A stretch of 64,000 bases of DNA from the NCBI RefSeq assembly GCF_016907715.1, contig NZ_JAFBCM010000001.1:7665420-7729419 (forward strand), in the 5' to 3' direction. The notes under the pieces are model-generated. The model made no database searches. It saw only the letters and a list, made by a program, of their open reading frames with translations, and was not told the DNA's origin. The DNA is from Tenggerimyces flavus (GTDB taxonomy: Bacteria; Actinomycetota; Actinomycetes; Propionibacteriales; Actinopolymorphaceae). This document shows positions 1 through 8,932 of the stretch, in pieces; the first letter of the stretch is position 1, and every line of letters starts with the position of its first letter. Made by a program: the position numbers and the translations under genes.

Positions 1-69
1 CCGGACGGCAGCGTGCCGGACTCCGAGGACGAGCCGGACGTACTCGCCTACGTCGGCCGCGCCTACTAG
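1..69 (+). CDS. C-terminal end of a truncated gene
   Basis: An open frame enters from the left edge and ends at TAG (67-69). The last 22 residues are acidic and end in VGRAY. Too little is present to name the protein. It runs into the hairpin repeat block that begins seven bases after the stop. Confidence 0.55.
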   Translation, partial: PDGSVPDSEDEPDVLAYVGRAY

Positions 70-75
70 CCCCGC

Positions 76-450
76 TTGGGTCGGGGGCACCCCTGTCCGA
101 ACCTAGGGGACCAGGGTGCCCCCGACCCAACCCCGGCCCACCGCCCCCGGGTCCGTGATCATGAAGGCAAACCCTGCGTATACGACCGGTTGGGCTTCAC
201 GATCACGTTCATGATCACGGGGGCGCCGACCCGAGCCACCTGCTGGCGGCCGGCGCTGGTGTCGCTCCCGCCCGGCTGGCGTGACGCGAGCCGACTGGGT
301 CGGGGGCACCCTTGTCCGAACCTATGGGACCAGGGTGCCCCCGACCCAACCGCGGCCCACCGCCACCGGTCCGTGATCATGAACGTGATCATGAAGGCAA
401 ACCCTGCGTATACGACCGGTTGGGCTTCATGATCACGTTCATGATCACGG
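76..450. repeat. Twin intergenic hairpin repeat (two copies, about 220 bp apart)
   Basis: Two copies of a compound palindrome lie in tandem. Part A is a perfect 16-17 bp inverted repeat built on TTGGGTCGGGGGCACCC, with arms 76-92/114-130 in copy 1 and 296-311/333-348 in copy 2, each around a 21-base loop. Part B is a second inverted repeat made of CGTGATCATGAA units around a conserved centre containing GTATAC. In copy 2 its arms are perfect over 25 bp (371-395/426-450). In copy 1 only 13 bp pair (153-165/208-220), because the left arm has one unit instead of two. No gene lies here. The block separates the left-edge gene (+) from a convergent minus-strand gene and could act as a bidirectional terminator, or be a mobile palindromic element. 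Confidence 0.8.
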
Positions 451-472
451 GCCCCCCGACCCAGGCCAGCTG

Positions 473-916
473 CTAGCGGCCAGCGCTGATATCCGCCACG
501 GCTTTGGCGATGCGGCGTTGGCGGGTGGCCTCGGTCTTGGCGTCCTCGATCGACATCACCCAGCGGCGCTTGTGGCTGTAGGACAGGGCGGCGAACCGTT
601 CGTTCGCCGCCTTGTCCGCCTTCAGCGCGGTCGCGAAGTCGTCCGGCACCTCGACCTCACGCGGTTCGGTGTCGAGCTCGACCTCCACGTCGAGCTCGTC
701 GCCACCCGCGACCCCAGCGTGAGCCCGGACCTCGGCGCTCACGCCGACCAGGTACGCGCCGCCCATCACCGCGATGCTGCTGCGGTACGTGTAGCCGTTC
801 AGCGTCACCCGCACCGGCGGCCGCTTCCCCTTGCCGAGCGCCTCGACGACGTCCGGCGGCACCTCGATGCCGGTTGTGTTCTTGCCACTACTCAGAATCG
901 TCGTCCGAAACTTCAT
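473..916 (-). CDS. DUF1905/YdeI (OmdA)-like protein
   Basis: 147 residues. The N-terminal ~95 residues resemble DUF1905 (start MKFRTTILSSGKNTTGIEV, then an all-beta domain with PPVRVTLNGYTYRSS). The C-terminal ~50 residues match the YdeI/OmdA helical motif (FAALSYSHKRRWVMSIEDAKTEATRQRRI). The biochemical role of this family is not established. The gene stands alone: its 3' end abuts the hairpin repeat block, and a GNAT gene on the same strand ends 15 bases upstream of its start, so the two may be co-transcribed. Confidence 0.8.
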   Translation of the reverse strand: MKFRTTILSSGKNTTGIEVPPDVVEALGKGKRPPVRVTLNGYTYRSSIAVMGGAYLVGVSAEVRAHAGVAGGDELDVEVELDTEPREVEVPDDFATALKADKAANERFAALSYSHKRRWVMSIEDAKTEATRQRRIAKAVADISAGR

Positions 917-931
917 AGACGACAGGATGGC

Positions 932-1423
932 CTAGTAGTTCTGCTCCTGCAGCGAAAGCGGCTTGGTCATCTGCTGCGACGTCACCTGATACCCCAGGCT
1001 CTGGTAGAGCCGGACCGCGGCGGCGTTGCGACCGAAGACGTTGAGACCGATCTCGGTGATACCCCGCTCGACCATGGAGCGCTCGCCGGCTTCCATGATC
1101 GCGCGACCGTAGCCGCGGCCCTGGTGGGCGGGCATCACGTGCAGGTCGTACACCCAGGCGCCCGGGTGGTCGGCGTCGGAGCCGGGCAGGCCGATCCAGA
1201 TCGAGCCGACCGGAACAGAGGCGTCCTCCGCCACGAACAGCAGCATGTCCGACGTCGCGACCCCGTACGGCAAGAGCTCGTCGGTCTGCTGTTCGGCGTA
1301 CCGCAGCGCCTCCTCGGCACCCAACGCGCCGGACTCGAGCAGCGCCGCCGCATAGTGCGCGCTCGTCTGCCCGCGATACTTCGTGAACTCTACGTCGGTC
1401 ATCGCTCGTAGCGTGATGATCAT
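932..1423 (-). CDS. GNAT family N-acetyltransferase
   Basis: 163 residues, the normal size for one GNAT domain. The acetyl-CoA pyrophosphate-binding motif QGRGYG is at 101-106, after the beta-4 strand WVYDLHVMPAH. The C-terminal half has the usual NVFGRNAAAVRLYQSLGY pattern (beta-5/alpha-4). The acceptor substrate cannot be told from sequence. ATG at 1423 is chosen, with a second in-frame ATG at codon 8 as an alternative. The gene diverges from the arylamine N-acetyltransferase gene across 52 bases. Confidence 0.85.
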   Translation of the reverse strand: MIITLRAMTDVEFTKYRGQTSAHYAAALLESGALGAEEALRYAEQQTDELLPYGVATSDMLLFVAEDASVPVGSIWIGLPGSDADHPGAWVYDLHVMPAHQGRGYGRAIMEAGERSMVERGITEIGLNVFGRNAAAVRLYQSLGYQVTSQQMTKPLSLQEQNY

Positions 1424-1475
1424 TCCCGGCCCTTCCGCAGGCCGAGCAGCCTACAAGCCCGGCTACGGTAAACGC

Positions 1476-2372
1476 ATGACGACCCTCGATGTCGCCGGAT
1501 ATCTCGCCCGGCTTGGCGTTTCGGCCCCCGGAACGCCCAGCGTGGAGGGCCTACGTGGCCTCCATCGCGCGCAGGTCGAGCGCATTCCGTACGAGGCCAT
1601 CGAGATCCAGCTCGGTCACCCGACGACCATCGACCCGTACGACTCCGCGGCCCGCATCATCGGCCGGCACAGAGGTGGCTACTGCTACCACCTCAACGGC
1701 GCGTTCTCCGTTCTGCTGAAGGCGCTCGGGTACGACGTCGTCTGGCACCGCGCCGGCGTCCAGAGCCACAGCCTCCCCTCCGCGCCGGGACCGGAGTTGG
1801 CCAACCATCTCGCGCTCACCGTGCACGGCCTGCCGAGCGACGACAACCCGACCGGCGACTGGCTGGTCGACGCCGGACTCGGCGACGGCCCGCACGAGCC
1901 GCTCCCGCTCAACGAGGGCGAGTACGACCAAGGCCCGTTCCACTACCGGCTGAGGCCCTCGGAGGTCGAGCAGAACGCGTGGCGCTTCGACCACGACCAC
2001 CGCGGCGCGTTCGTCGGCATGGACTTCCGCACAGCCACAGCAACCCCACAAGACTTCGCCGAGCGCCACCAGTGGCTGTCGACGTCGCCGGAGTCGGGCT
2101 TCGTCCGTACGTTCGTCGTGCAACGCCGCGACGCCGACGGCTACGACGAGCTGCGCGGCCTGACCCTCCATCGGGTCGACAAGGACGGCCGCAGGGTCCG
2201 TACGTTGGAGACCAGTGCCGACTGGTTCGCCGCGATGGCCGACGTCTTCGACCTCCCGCTCCACGATGTCGACCCAGCCGAGCGCGAACGCCTGTGGGAG
2301 CGTACGAAGACCGCCCACCACGCCTGGGTCGCCAGCCAGGCAGCGACCACCGCTGGTGGCGAAGTGGTCTAG
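1476..2372 (+). CDS. nat: Arylamine N-acetyltransferase
   Basis: 298 residues, close to the usual 270-290 for the family. It transfers acetyl from acetyl-CoA to arylamines, hydrazines or related acceptors through a cysteine thioester in the cytosol. The catalytic triad is visible: Cys70 in RGGYCYHLNG, His111 in ANHLALTVHG and Asp132 in WLVDAGLGDG. ATG 1476 is preferred over the earlier in-frame ATG at 1383 because the sequence from MTTLDVAGYL aligns with NAT N-termini and the earlier start would run into the divergent GNAT gene. It is probably monocistronic; the next gene starts 46 bases later and is unrelated. Confidence 0.92.
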   Translation: MTTLDVAGYLARLGVSAPGTPSVEGLRGLHRAQVERIPYEAIEIQLGHPTTIDPYDSAARIIGRHRGGYCYHLNGAFSVLLKALGYDVVWHRAGVQSHSLPSAPGPELANHLALTVHGLPSDDNPTGDWLVDAGLGDGPHEPLPLNEGEYDQGPFHYRLRPSEVEQNAWRFDHDHRGAFVGMDFRTATATPQDFAERHQWLSTSPESGFVRTFVVQRRDADGYDELRGLTLHRVDKDGRRVRTLETSADWFAAMADVFDLPLHDVDPAERERLWERTKTAHHAWVASQAATTAGGEVV

Positions 2373-2418
2373 TCCGATTCCTTTACAACGCGGGAACGCA
2401 CGGCACAACCTAGGCGCC

Positions 2419-3816
2419 ATGACACTGCGCAGGCGCACGTTCCTCGCCGGCGCCGCCGGCCTGTCTCCCTTCGTGCTCGCGGCTTGCGCCACGGGTGGCG
2501 CACCGGCCCCGCAGGCTCCGAAGGTGAGCTCCACCAACGGCGACGCGAAGAACCCGTTCGGCGTCGATCCCAAGGCGCCGCTCGACGTCGTCATCTTCAA
2601 GGGTGGCTTCAGCGACGACTACGCGAAGTTCCACGAGTCGATGTACAAGAAGCGCTACCCCGAAGCGAGCGTCAAGCACACCGGGATCCAGGACGTCGCG
2701 ACGCAGATGCAGCCGCGCTTCGTCGGTGGCAACCCGCCCGATGTGCTCGACAACTCCGGCATGCCGGTTCCCGTGGCCACGCTCGCGAGCCAGGGGCAGC
2801 TGACCGATCTCGCGCCGCTCCTCGCCGCACCTGCCTGGGACACAGAAGGCAAGACCGTCGGCGACACGCTGCTCGCCGGCGCGACGAGCACGCTCACATT
2901 CGAGGGCAAGGCGCTCGGCATCAACTACGCCTACAACCTCGGCGGCATCTGGTACAACGGCAAGCTGTTCCGCGAGAAGGGGTGGGAGTACCCCGAGACC
3001 TGGGACGGCCTAATGGCGCTTGGCGCGGAGACCGCGAAGGCGAGCATCCCGCTGTGGACGTACCAGGGCCAGCACCCCGGCTACATGCTCGGCGTGATCA
3101 TGCCGATGTTCCAGAAGCACGGCGGCAACGAGGTGATGAAGCACATCGACAACCTCGAGGACGGTGCCTGGCAGCAGGAGTCCGTACGACTCGTCGCCGA
3201 GGCGATGGAGGAGATCAAGAGCCGCAAGTTCCTGCTGCCGGGAACGGCCAGCCTCACCCACATCCAGGCACAGGCGGCGTGGCTGAAGCACAAGGCCGCG
3301 ATCATCCCGTGCGGCTCGTGGCTGAAGAACGAGATGAAGTCGCAGGTGCCCGCCGACTTCGAGATGCAGATCGCGCCGACGCCCTCGCTGTCGGAGTCCG
3401 ACAAGATCCCGTTCGCCGCGATCAACAACGGCCCCGGCGAGGACTTCATCATCCCCGCGCAGGCGAAGAACGTCCCTGGTGGCTTGGAGTTCCTGCGCAT
3501 CATGATGTCCGTCGAGGGGGCGCGGCAGTTCGCCGAGCTCACCCACACGTTGACCGTGGTGGCGGACGCGCACAGCGACCAGACCAGCGACCCGATCATC
3601 GTCTCGTCGAACGAGCGACTGCAGGCCGCCAAGCAGGTCGAGCCGCTCGAGAACTCCATGTACCCAACGTGGTATCCCAAGCTGTACGAGGAAGCGAGCG
3701 CCGCGACCGGCGTCCTACTCACCGGCAACCTCGACGCGAAGGGCTTCGTGGACCGGATCCAGAAGTACGCGGACAAGGTCAAGAAGGACCCGAAGATCAA
3801 GAAGTTCACGCGCTAG
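2419..3816 (+). CDS. NgcE-type carbohydrate ABC transporter substrate-binding lipoprotein
   Basis: 465 residues. The N-terminus MTLRRRTFLAGAAG carries a twin-arginine motif, followed by a lipobox LAAC with Cys23 as lipidation site, so the protein is probably Tat-exported and membrane-anchored. The mature start (NPFGVDPKAPLDVVIFKGGF) and the long bilobal body resemble NgcE, the N-acetylglucosamine/diacetylchitobiose-binding protein of actinomycetes (recognised from memory, not searched). Normally ngcF and ngcG permeases follow; here the next gene is an aldo/keto reductase, so this binding protein is an orphan and would have to share membrane components encoded elsewhere. ATG 2419 is chosen because the signal peptide starts there. 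Confidence 0.85.
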   Translation: MTLRRRTFLAGAAGLSPFVLAACATGGAPAPQAPKVSSTNGDAKNPFGVDPKAPLDVVIFKGGFSDDYAKFHESMYKKRYPEASVKHTGIQDVATQMQPRFVGGNPPDVLDNSGMPVPVATLASQGQLTDLAPLLAAPAWDTEGKTVGDTLLAGATSTLTFEGKALGINYAYNLGGIWYNGKLFREKGWEYPETWDGLMALGAETAKASIPLWTYQGQHPGYMLGVIMPMFQKHGGNEVMKHIDNLEDGAWQQESVRLVAEAMEEIKSRKFLLPGTASLTHIQAQAAWLKHKAAIIPCGSWLKNEMKSQVPADFEMQIAPTPSLSESDKIPFAAINNGPGEDFIIPAQAKNVPGGLEFLRIMMSVEGARQFAELTHTLTVVADAHSDQTSDPIIVSSNERLQAAKQVEPLENSMYPTWYPKLYEEASAATGVLLTGNLDAKGFVDRIQKYADKVKKDPKIKKFTR

Positions 3817-3866
3817 CTCGAGCTGTCAGCGGCGCGCTGTCGGTGGCGTCCGGTTGGATCGTCTCC

Positions 3867-4817
3867 ATGGATGCTTCGGAGGTCGTTCCGCTCGGGCGGA
3901 CGTCGGTGTCGGTGACCCGGCTGGGTCTGGGGTTGGCGTCGATCGGCGGGCTGTTCACGCCGGTGCCGAAGGAGCAGGCGGTCGCGACGATCGAGCGCGC
4001 CTGGGACCTCGGCGTGCGGCTGTTCGACACGGCGCCGGTGTACGGGTACGGGCGGTCGGAGACGTACGCCGGTCTCGTCCTGCGCTCCAAGCCCCGCCAC
4101 GAGTTCGTCCTCAGCACGAAGGTCGGGCGGCTGCTCGTGCCGGGCGGGACGGACACCCAGGAGATCTGGGCGGACCCGCCACCAGGAGTAGGCCCGAAGA
4201 ACGACTACTCCTACGCCGCCGTGCGACAGTCGATCGAGGACAGCCTGGAACGGCTCGGGCTGGACCGCATCGACGTGCTGCACGTGCACGATCCCGAGCA
4301 GGACTTCCCGCTCGCGGTGGGTGAGGCGTACTACGCGCTGGCCGACCTGCGCGCCACCGGACGGATCGGCGCGGTCTCGATCGGCGTCAACCACGCGGAC
4401 GTCGCGGCCCGCTATCTCCGCGAGGTCGAGGAGCCCGGCCTCGACGCCGTCCTGCTGGCCGGCCGCTACTCGCTGCTCGACCAGTCCGGCCTCGACGACC
4501 TCCTGCCGCTGTGCGGCGAGCGCGGTGTCGCCGTGATCGCCGCCGGTGTCTTCCAGGGCGGCATCCTGACCTCCGCTGACGCGCCGCCCGCCGCAACCGC
4601 GTGGCAGCGGCTCTGCGAAAGCTTCGACGTCCCGCTGGCCGCCGCCGCGATCCAGTTCCCGTTCACCCACCCCGCCGTGGCGTCGGTCCTGGTCGGCGCC
4701 CGCCATCCGGACGAGGTCGAGGCCAGCGTCCAGGGCCTCGCCACCGAGGTCTCGGACGAGCTGTGGCGCGAGGCCGAACGGGTGGGCCTCACACCTGCCC
4801 GAGCTCCGAAGCCGTGA
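3867..4817 (+). CDS. Aldo/keto reductase (D-threo-aldose 1-dehydrogenase-like)
   Basis: 316 residues, a full AKR barrel. The catalytic tetrad is visible: Asp54 and Tyr59 in FDTAPVYGYGRSE, Lys85 in LSTKVGR and His142 in LHVHDPE. The combination of SVTRLGLGLASIGGLF at the N-terminus and LHVHDPEQ is typical of the fucose/aldose dehydrogenase branch of AKRs, which oxidises sugars with NAD(P). It follows the sugar-binding lipoprotein by 50 bases on the same strand, suggesting a shared link to sugar use. Its last 29 bases overlap the 3' end of the convergent MFS gene. Confidence 0.88.
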   Translation: MDASEVVPLGRTSVSVTRLGLGLASIGGLFTPVPKEQAVATIERAWDLGVRLFDTAPVYGYGRSETYAGLVLRSKPRHEFVLSTKVGRLLVPGGTDTQEIWADPPPGVGPKNDYSYAAVRQSIEDSLERLGLDRIDVLHVHDPEQDFPLAVGEAYYALADLRATGRIGAVSIGVNHADVAARYLREVEEPGLDAVLLAGRYSLLDQSGLDDLLPLCGERGVAVIAAGVFQGGILTSADAPPAATAWQRLCESFDVPLAAAAIQFPFTHPAVASVLVGARHPDEVEASVQGLATEVSDELWREAERVGLTPARAPKP

Positions 4818-6381
4818 TCTCCTCCAGCCGGCGGCGGCGGGTCTCGATGCCGTACCGGATCACCGCGACGACCGCCAACGCGATCGGGATCGCGCCGATC
4901 AGGGCCGCGCCGCGGATGGTCGGGGGCGCCAGTCCCGCGAGCACGATGCCCACGCCGAGGAAGCCGCCCGTGCGACCGGCCATGCCGGCGAGCCCCGTAC
5001 CCCGCGCCCGGATCCGGGTCGGATAGACCTCCGAGCTGTACGGCGTCAGCATCGCGAGCATCGCCGACGTCCCGGCCAGCAGAGCGACGATCAATCCCTG
5101 CAGCAGCAGGCGATTCTCGCCGACCCGCTCCCCCAGGATCGTGAACGTGATCAGCGCCCCAGCCGTCACGATCGCCGCGCCGATCATCGTGCGTTTGCTG
5201 CTCCAGAACCCGTACAGCATCGCCACCACGAAGATCACCGGGAAGCCGATCAGCGCCGAGTTCGCCAGCAGCCGGTCGGAGGCGCCGACGTCCATGCCCA
5301 TCTGGCGAAGGTTGGTCGGCAGCCAGAGCAGGAACCCGTTGTTCACCAGCCCCCACCCGACGCCGAACAACCCGACGCCGACGGTCAGGCCGCCGAGCGG
5401 ATGCTGGAACAGCTGCCCGAACCGAGACTGCAGCTGCGACGCCCGTTCCTCCGCGGTCTGTGCCGCGGTGATGATCTCGGCGCCGAACCGCCTCATCACC
5501 GCGGTCGCCTCGGCGATCCGTCCGGTCGCGAGCAGGAACCGCGGCGACTCCGGGATCCAGCGGTTCAGCAGGATCAGGAAGATCCCGGTCGGCAGCCCGA
5601 TCAGCCACAGGATCCGCCAGCTGAAGCGAGGCTCGAGCACCGACGAGAGGTACGAGGTGAGCACGTACGCGCCCGCGACGTCACCGCCGATCAGCACCAT
5701 CAGCCAGCCGCGATGCCGCGCCGGGATCGTCTCGGCCAGCAGCGCGAACGCGATCGGCAGCATCCCGCCGACGGCGACGCCCATCATGAAGCACATGAAC
5801 AGGTTGAGGTAGAAGCTCGGCATCGCACCGCAGATCGAGGTCGCGATGAACATCACCGCCGCCAGCAGCACTGACGCGCGCCGGCCGATGCGGTCGCCGA
5901 GCACACCCCAGGTGAACGCGCCGATCACCATGCCGGCCAGCGCGCTGAACGGGAACCAGGCCACCGGCAGCGTCCCGCTCGGGTTGAGCGGCGACAGCAG
6001 CCCGTACTCCATCGTCATGCCGGGGATCACGAACGCGAGCGTGGTCGGCTTCATCACGTCGATCGTCACCGCGGCCGCCATCACGATCAGCAGCGCGACG
6101 TGCGCCTTCTTGATCGGCGCGTCGTCCATCGCCCGGACGCGGACGTTCGCGACCTCCTCCGGAGCGGCGGCCCCGCGGCGCGGGATCAGGCCGAACGCGG
6201 CCAGCCCCAGACCGACCACGATCAGCACCATGCCGGCGATCATCGAGAAGTCCATCGGCATGCCGGCCATGTGGTAGTGCATGTCGCGCGCCATCACGTA
6301 CATCGGCAGGTGGAGAGCGACCCCGACGCTGACCGCGATGACGCCGGCCCAGAACGCCAGCCGGTTCTGAAAGACGATCAT
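4789..6381 (-). CDS. MFS transporter (sugar porter/aromatic acid symporter-like)
   Basis: 530 residues. Two hydrophobic segments occupy the first ~65 residues (LAFWAGVIAVSVGVALHLPM and IAGMVLIVVGLGLAAFGLI). A linker follows, then a standard 12-helix MFS body with the loop 2-3 motif GDRIGRRAS and the loop 8-9 region FWSSKRTM. The N-terminal helix pair is an addition to the usual fold. The start is set at ATG 6381, which is preceded by GAGGGGGACC, rather than the ATG six codons upstream. The substrate cannot be inferred. The gene ends inside the 3' end of the aldo/keto reductase gene. Confidence 0.82.
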   Translation of the reverse strand: MIVFQNRLAFWAGVIAVSVGVALHLPMYVMARDMHYHMAGMPMDFSMIAGMVLIVVGLGLAAFGLIPRRGAAAPEEVANVRVRAMDDAPIKKAHVALLIVMAAAVTIDVMKPTTLAFVIPGMTMEYGLLSPLNPSGTLPVAWFPFSALAGMVIGAFTWGVLGDRIGRRASVLLAAVMFIATSICGAMPSFYLNLFMCFMMGVAVGGMLPIAFALLAETIPARHRGWLMVLIGGDVAGAYVLTSYLSSVLEPRFSWRILWLIGLPTGIFLILLNRWIPESPRFLLATGRIAEATAVMRRFGAEIITAAQTAEERASQLQSRFGQLFQHPLGGLTVGVGLFGVGWGLVNNGFLLWLPTNLRQMGMDVGASDRLLANSALIGFPVIFVVAMLYGFWSSKRTMIGAAIVTAGALITFTILGERVGENRLLLQGLIVALLAGTSAMLAMLTPYSSEVYPTRIRARGTGLAGMAGRTGGFLGVGIVLAGLAPPTIRGAALIGAIPIALAVVAVIRYGIETRRRRLEEITASELGQV

Positions 6382-6441
6382 GGTCCCCCTCGTGGGCACA
6401 GGGTGATCCCCGAGGTGACACGTCGAACGTGCGCGAACGGT

Positions 6442-7689
6442 TCAGGCCGCCGCGGCGGTGGGCTCCTCGACGGTGAGCGAACGCTCCCGCAACGGGGTCG
6501 CGAAGCCGGCCACGAACGAGACCAGCACTCCACAGCCCATCACCAGTAGCGCGACCCGGACGCCGAACGCCTCCGCGAGCACGCCGCCGAGCGCGGCGCC
6601 GAGTGGCTGGCCGCCCCACGCGATCATCCGGGCCGTCGTGTTCACCCGGCCCTGCAGCGCGTCCGGCGTGACCTGCATCCGTACGGTGATGCCGTTGATG
6701 ATCACCAACGTGTTCGTCAGCTGCCACAGGCCGATCGCGACGAGCGCCGGAACGACCGCGGCCGAGGACGTCCAGGCGACGAGCAGCAGCCAGTTCGCGC
6801 CGAGGCCGAACAGCGTCGTCCAGCCCACCGGCAGCCGCTTGGCCAGCAGCGGAAGCGCGACCGTCGCGAGCAGCGCGCCGAAGCCGCTCACCGCGTAGAA
6901 CAGGCCGATCTGGCTCGAGTCGCTGGGCAGGCCGAGCCGTTCGACGCACACGACGACGAGCAGGCCGATCACCGCACCGCTGGTGACGCTGTTGCCGATG
7001 CCGAGCAACGTGAGCGAACGGACCAGCCGGTGCCGCGCGATGAACCGCAGCCCTTCCATGATGTCCGCCCGGACCGTCGACTTCCGCAGCGCCGACACCG
7101 CCCGCACCGACGCGAGCGGCAACCGCGCCAGTACGACAGCGGCGAGCGCGAACGTCACCGCGTTCACCGTCATCGCCTCAGCGGCGCCGGCCACCGCTGC
7201 GAGCCCGCCGCCGAGCGCGGGACCGGCGAGCGAGATCACCGTGCTCACCGCCGTACTCGCGCTCTGCGCCTGCGGCAGCTGCGCGCGCGGCACGATCGTC
7301 GGCAGCGCGCCGAAGCTGGCCGCGTCGAAGAACACCGCCATCGTCGCGGTCAGCACGGCGACCACCAGCAGCTGCGGCGTCGACAGCACGCCGAACGCCG
7401 ACGCGAGCGGCACGGTCAGCAGCACAAGCGCGTCGACCACGCTGGTCACGACCATGATCCGGCGGCGCGACCAGCGGTCGGCCAACGCGCCGGCGAGCAG
7501 CCCGAACAGCAGGTACGGCAGCGCTTCCAACGTCGTCAGCAACGCGGTGAGCGCGGGCGATCCGGTGCGTTGGTAGAGCAGCATCGGCAGCGCGACGAGC
7601 GTGACGGCCGAGCCCGCCCACGAGACCGCGCGGGCGACCATGAACCGCCGGAAGACGGCGTTCCCGCGCAGCGGCATCGATCCGGACAT
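6442..7689 (-). CDS. MFS efflux transporter (MFS_3-like)
   Basis: 415 residues with 10-12 predicted helices. It has the MFS motif LADRWSRRRIMV between helices 2 and 3 and the helix-1 pattern FRRFMVARAVSWAGSAVTLVALPMLLYQ typical of the macrolide-efflux/enterobactin-exporter branch. It probably exports a small hydrophobic compound. It diverges from the siderophore-type uptake operon across 130 bases, so it may export the compound or metallophore that operon retrieves, but that is inference from position only. ATG 7689 is used; a second ATG four codons later is possible. Confidence 0.82.
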   Translation of the reverse strand: MSGSMPLRGNAVFRRFMVARAVSWAGSAVTLVALPMLLYQRTGSPALTALLTTLEALPYLLFGLLAGALADRWSRRRIMVVTSVVDALVLLTVPLASAFGVLSTPQLLVVAVLTATMAVFFDAASFGALPTIVPRAQLPQAQSASTAVSTVISLAGPALGGGLAAVAGAAEAMTVNAVTFALAAVVLARLPLASVRAVSALRKSTVRADIMEGLRFIARHRLVRSLTLLGIGNSVTSGAVIGLLVVVCVERLGLPSDSSQIGLFYAVSGFGALLATVALPLLAKRLPVGWTTLFGLGANWLLLVAWTSSAAVVPALVAIGLWQLTNTLVIINGITVRMQVTPDALQGRVNTTARMIAWGGQPLGAALGGVLAEAFGVRVALLVMGCGVLVSFVAGFATPLRERSLTVEEPTAAAA

Positions 7690-7819
7690 AACGCCGCAAT
7701 CCTCTCACTGTCCGCGACCCTCCGGCGACCCACCGTGGCTATCGGAGTTGATAACGAAATCTATTTCCACTAACGTACCAATGTCCGCCGGGTTACGGTG
7801 GTAACTCCCGGGGGTCGAG

Positions 7820-8932
7820 GTGGAAGGGGTCGGTCGGTTGGCAGCCGATGACACCAGTCCTGTTCCACGTCCGTTCCGGCTCGCCCGTCAGGCGAGCCGT
7901 CCACATCTCATTCATGGCTACGGGTACGTCGTGCTCGTCGCCGGCGTCGTCGTCGCACTCGCCGGTCTCGTCGTGGTCGGCATCAGCGTCGGCGCGGTGT
8001 CGCTCCCGCTCGACGACGTCTGGCAGATCCTGTGGACGCACGTCACCGGGCACAGCACCGACTCCATCGACGACGACATCGTCTGGAACTTCCGCACGCC
8101 GCGCGTGCTGCTCGCGATCCTCGTCGGCGCCGGCCTCGCCGTCGCCGGCACCGTGCTGCAGGCCGTCGTGCACAACCCGCTCGCGGACCCGTACATCCTC
8201 GGCGTCTCGTCCGGTGCCTCGCTCGGAGCGGTCGCCGTGCTCACGCTCGGCTCGGCGGCGATCGGCGGGCTCGGCGTCTCGGGTGCGGCGTTCCTCGGCG
8301 CGATCGGCGCGCTGCTGCTGGTGCTGCTGCTCGGTCAACGGGCGGGGCGCATCGTGCCGACGCGGCTCGTCCTGGCCGGCGTCGCGATCGGCTACCTGCT
8401 CGCCGCCGGTACGAGCTACCTGCAGATCCGCGCGACGCCGGACAAGCTCGCCGGCGTGCTGTTCTGGCTGCTCGGCTCGCTGACCGACGCGAGCTGGGCC
8501 GACCTCGGCATCCCCGCGGTGACCGTACTGCTGTGCACCGCGTGGCTCGTGCTGCAAGGCCGGCGGCTCAACCTGCTGCTGATGGGCGAGGAGACCGCGA
8601 CGTCGTTGGGGACGAACGTGCGCCGCTTCCGGCTCGAGCTGCTCTTCGTCTCCGCGCTGCTCACCGGCACGGTGATCTCGGTCGCCGGCGGCGTCGGGTT
8701 CGTCGGGCTGATGATCCCGCACATCGTGCGGCTGCTGGTCGGACCGGACCACCGCCGGGTGTTGCCGCTCAGCGCGCTGCTCGGCGGCGCGTACCTGCTG
8801 CTCGTCGACATCGGCGCGCGCACGATCAGCCGCCCGCTGGAGCTGCCGCTCGGCATCCTCACCGCGGTGCTCGGCGTGCCGTTCCTGCTCTGGCTGCTGC
8901 GGCGCAACTCTCCTTCGAGGCGGGTCGACTGA
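7820..8932 (+). CDS. FecCD-family ABC transporter permease (siderophore/cobalamin type)
   Basis: 370 residues from GTG 7820 (upstream GGGGG, five-base spacing); the family is usually 330-350, so the first ~30 hydrophilic residues could be over-called. About ten membrane helices. Family signatures visible are FRTPRVLLAILVGAGLAVAG, VVHNPLADPYILGVSSGA and GFVGLMIPHIVRLLVGPDHR. With the following ATPase and lipoprotein it forms a type II importer for iron-siderophore, cobalamin or a similar metallophore. It is the first gene of a six-gene operon; its stop overlaps the next start as TGATG. Confidence 0.93.
   Translation: MEGVGRLAADDTSPVPRPFRLARQASRPHLIHGYGYVVLVAGVVVALAGLVVVGISVGAVSLPLDDVWQILWTHVTGHSTDSIDDDIVWNFRTPRVLLAILVGAGLAVAGTVLQAVVHNPLADPYILGVSSGASLGAVAVLTLGSAAIGGLGVSGAAFLGAIGALLLVLLLGQRAGRIVPTRLVLAGVAIGYLLAAGTSYLQIRATPDKLAGVLFWLLGSLTDASWADLGIPAVTVLLCTAWLVLQGRRLNLLLMGEETATSLGTNVRRFRLELLFVSALLTGTVISVAGGVGFVGLMIPHIVRLLVGPDHRRVLPLSALLGGAYLLLVDIGARTISRPLELPLGILTAVLGVPFLLWLLRRNSPSRRVD

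Noticed and set aside
76..450. CRISPR array
   Set aside because: There are only two copies, each is internally palindromic, and there are no regular spacers or cas genes.
7690..7819. A cobalamin riboswitch or metal operator upstream of the FecCD permease
   Set aside because: I looked for a B12 box and conserved riboswitch stems and found none. GAAATCTATTTC (7756-7767) is a short palindrome, but it does not fit Zur, Fur or DtxR spacing.
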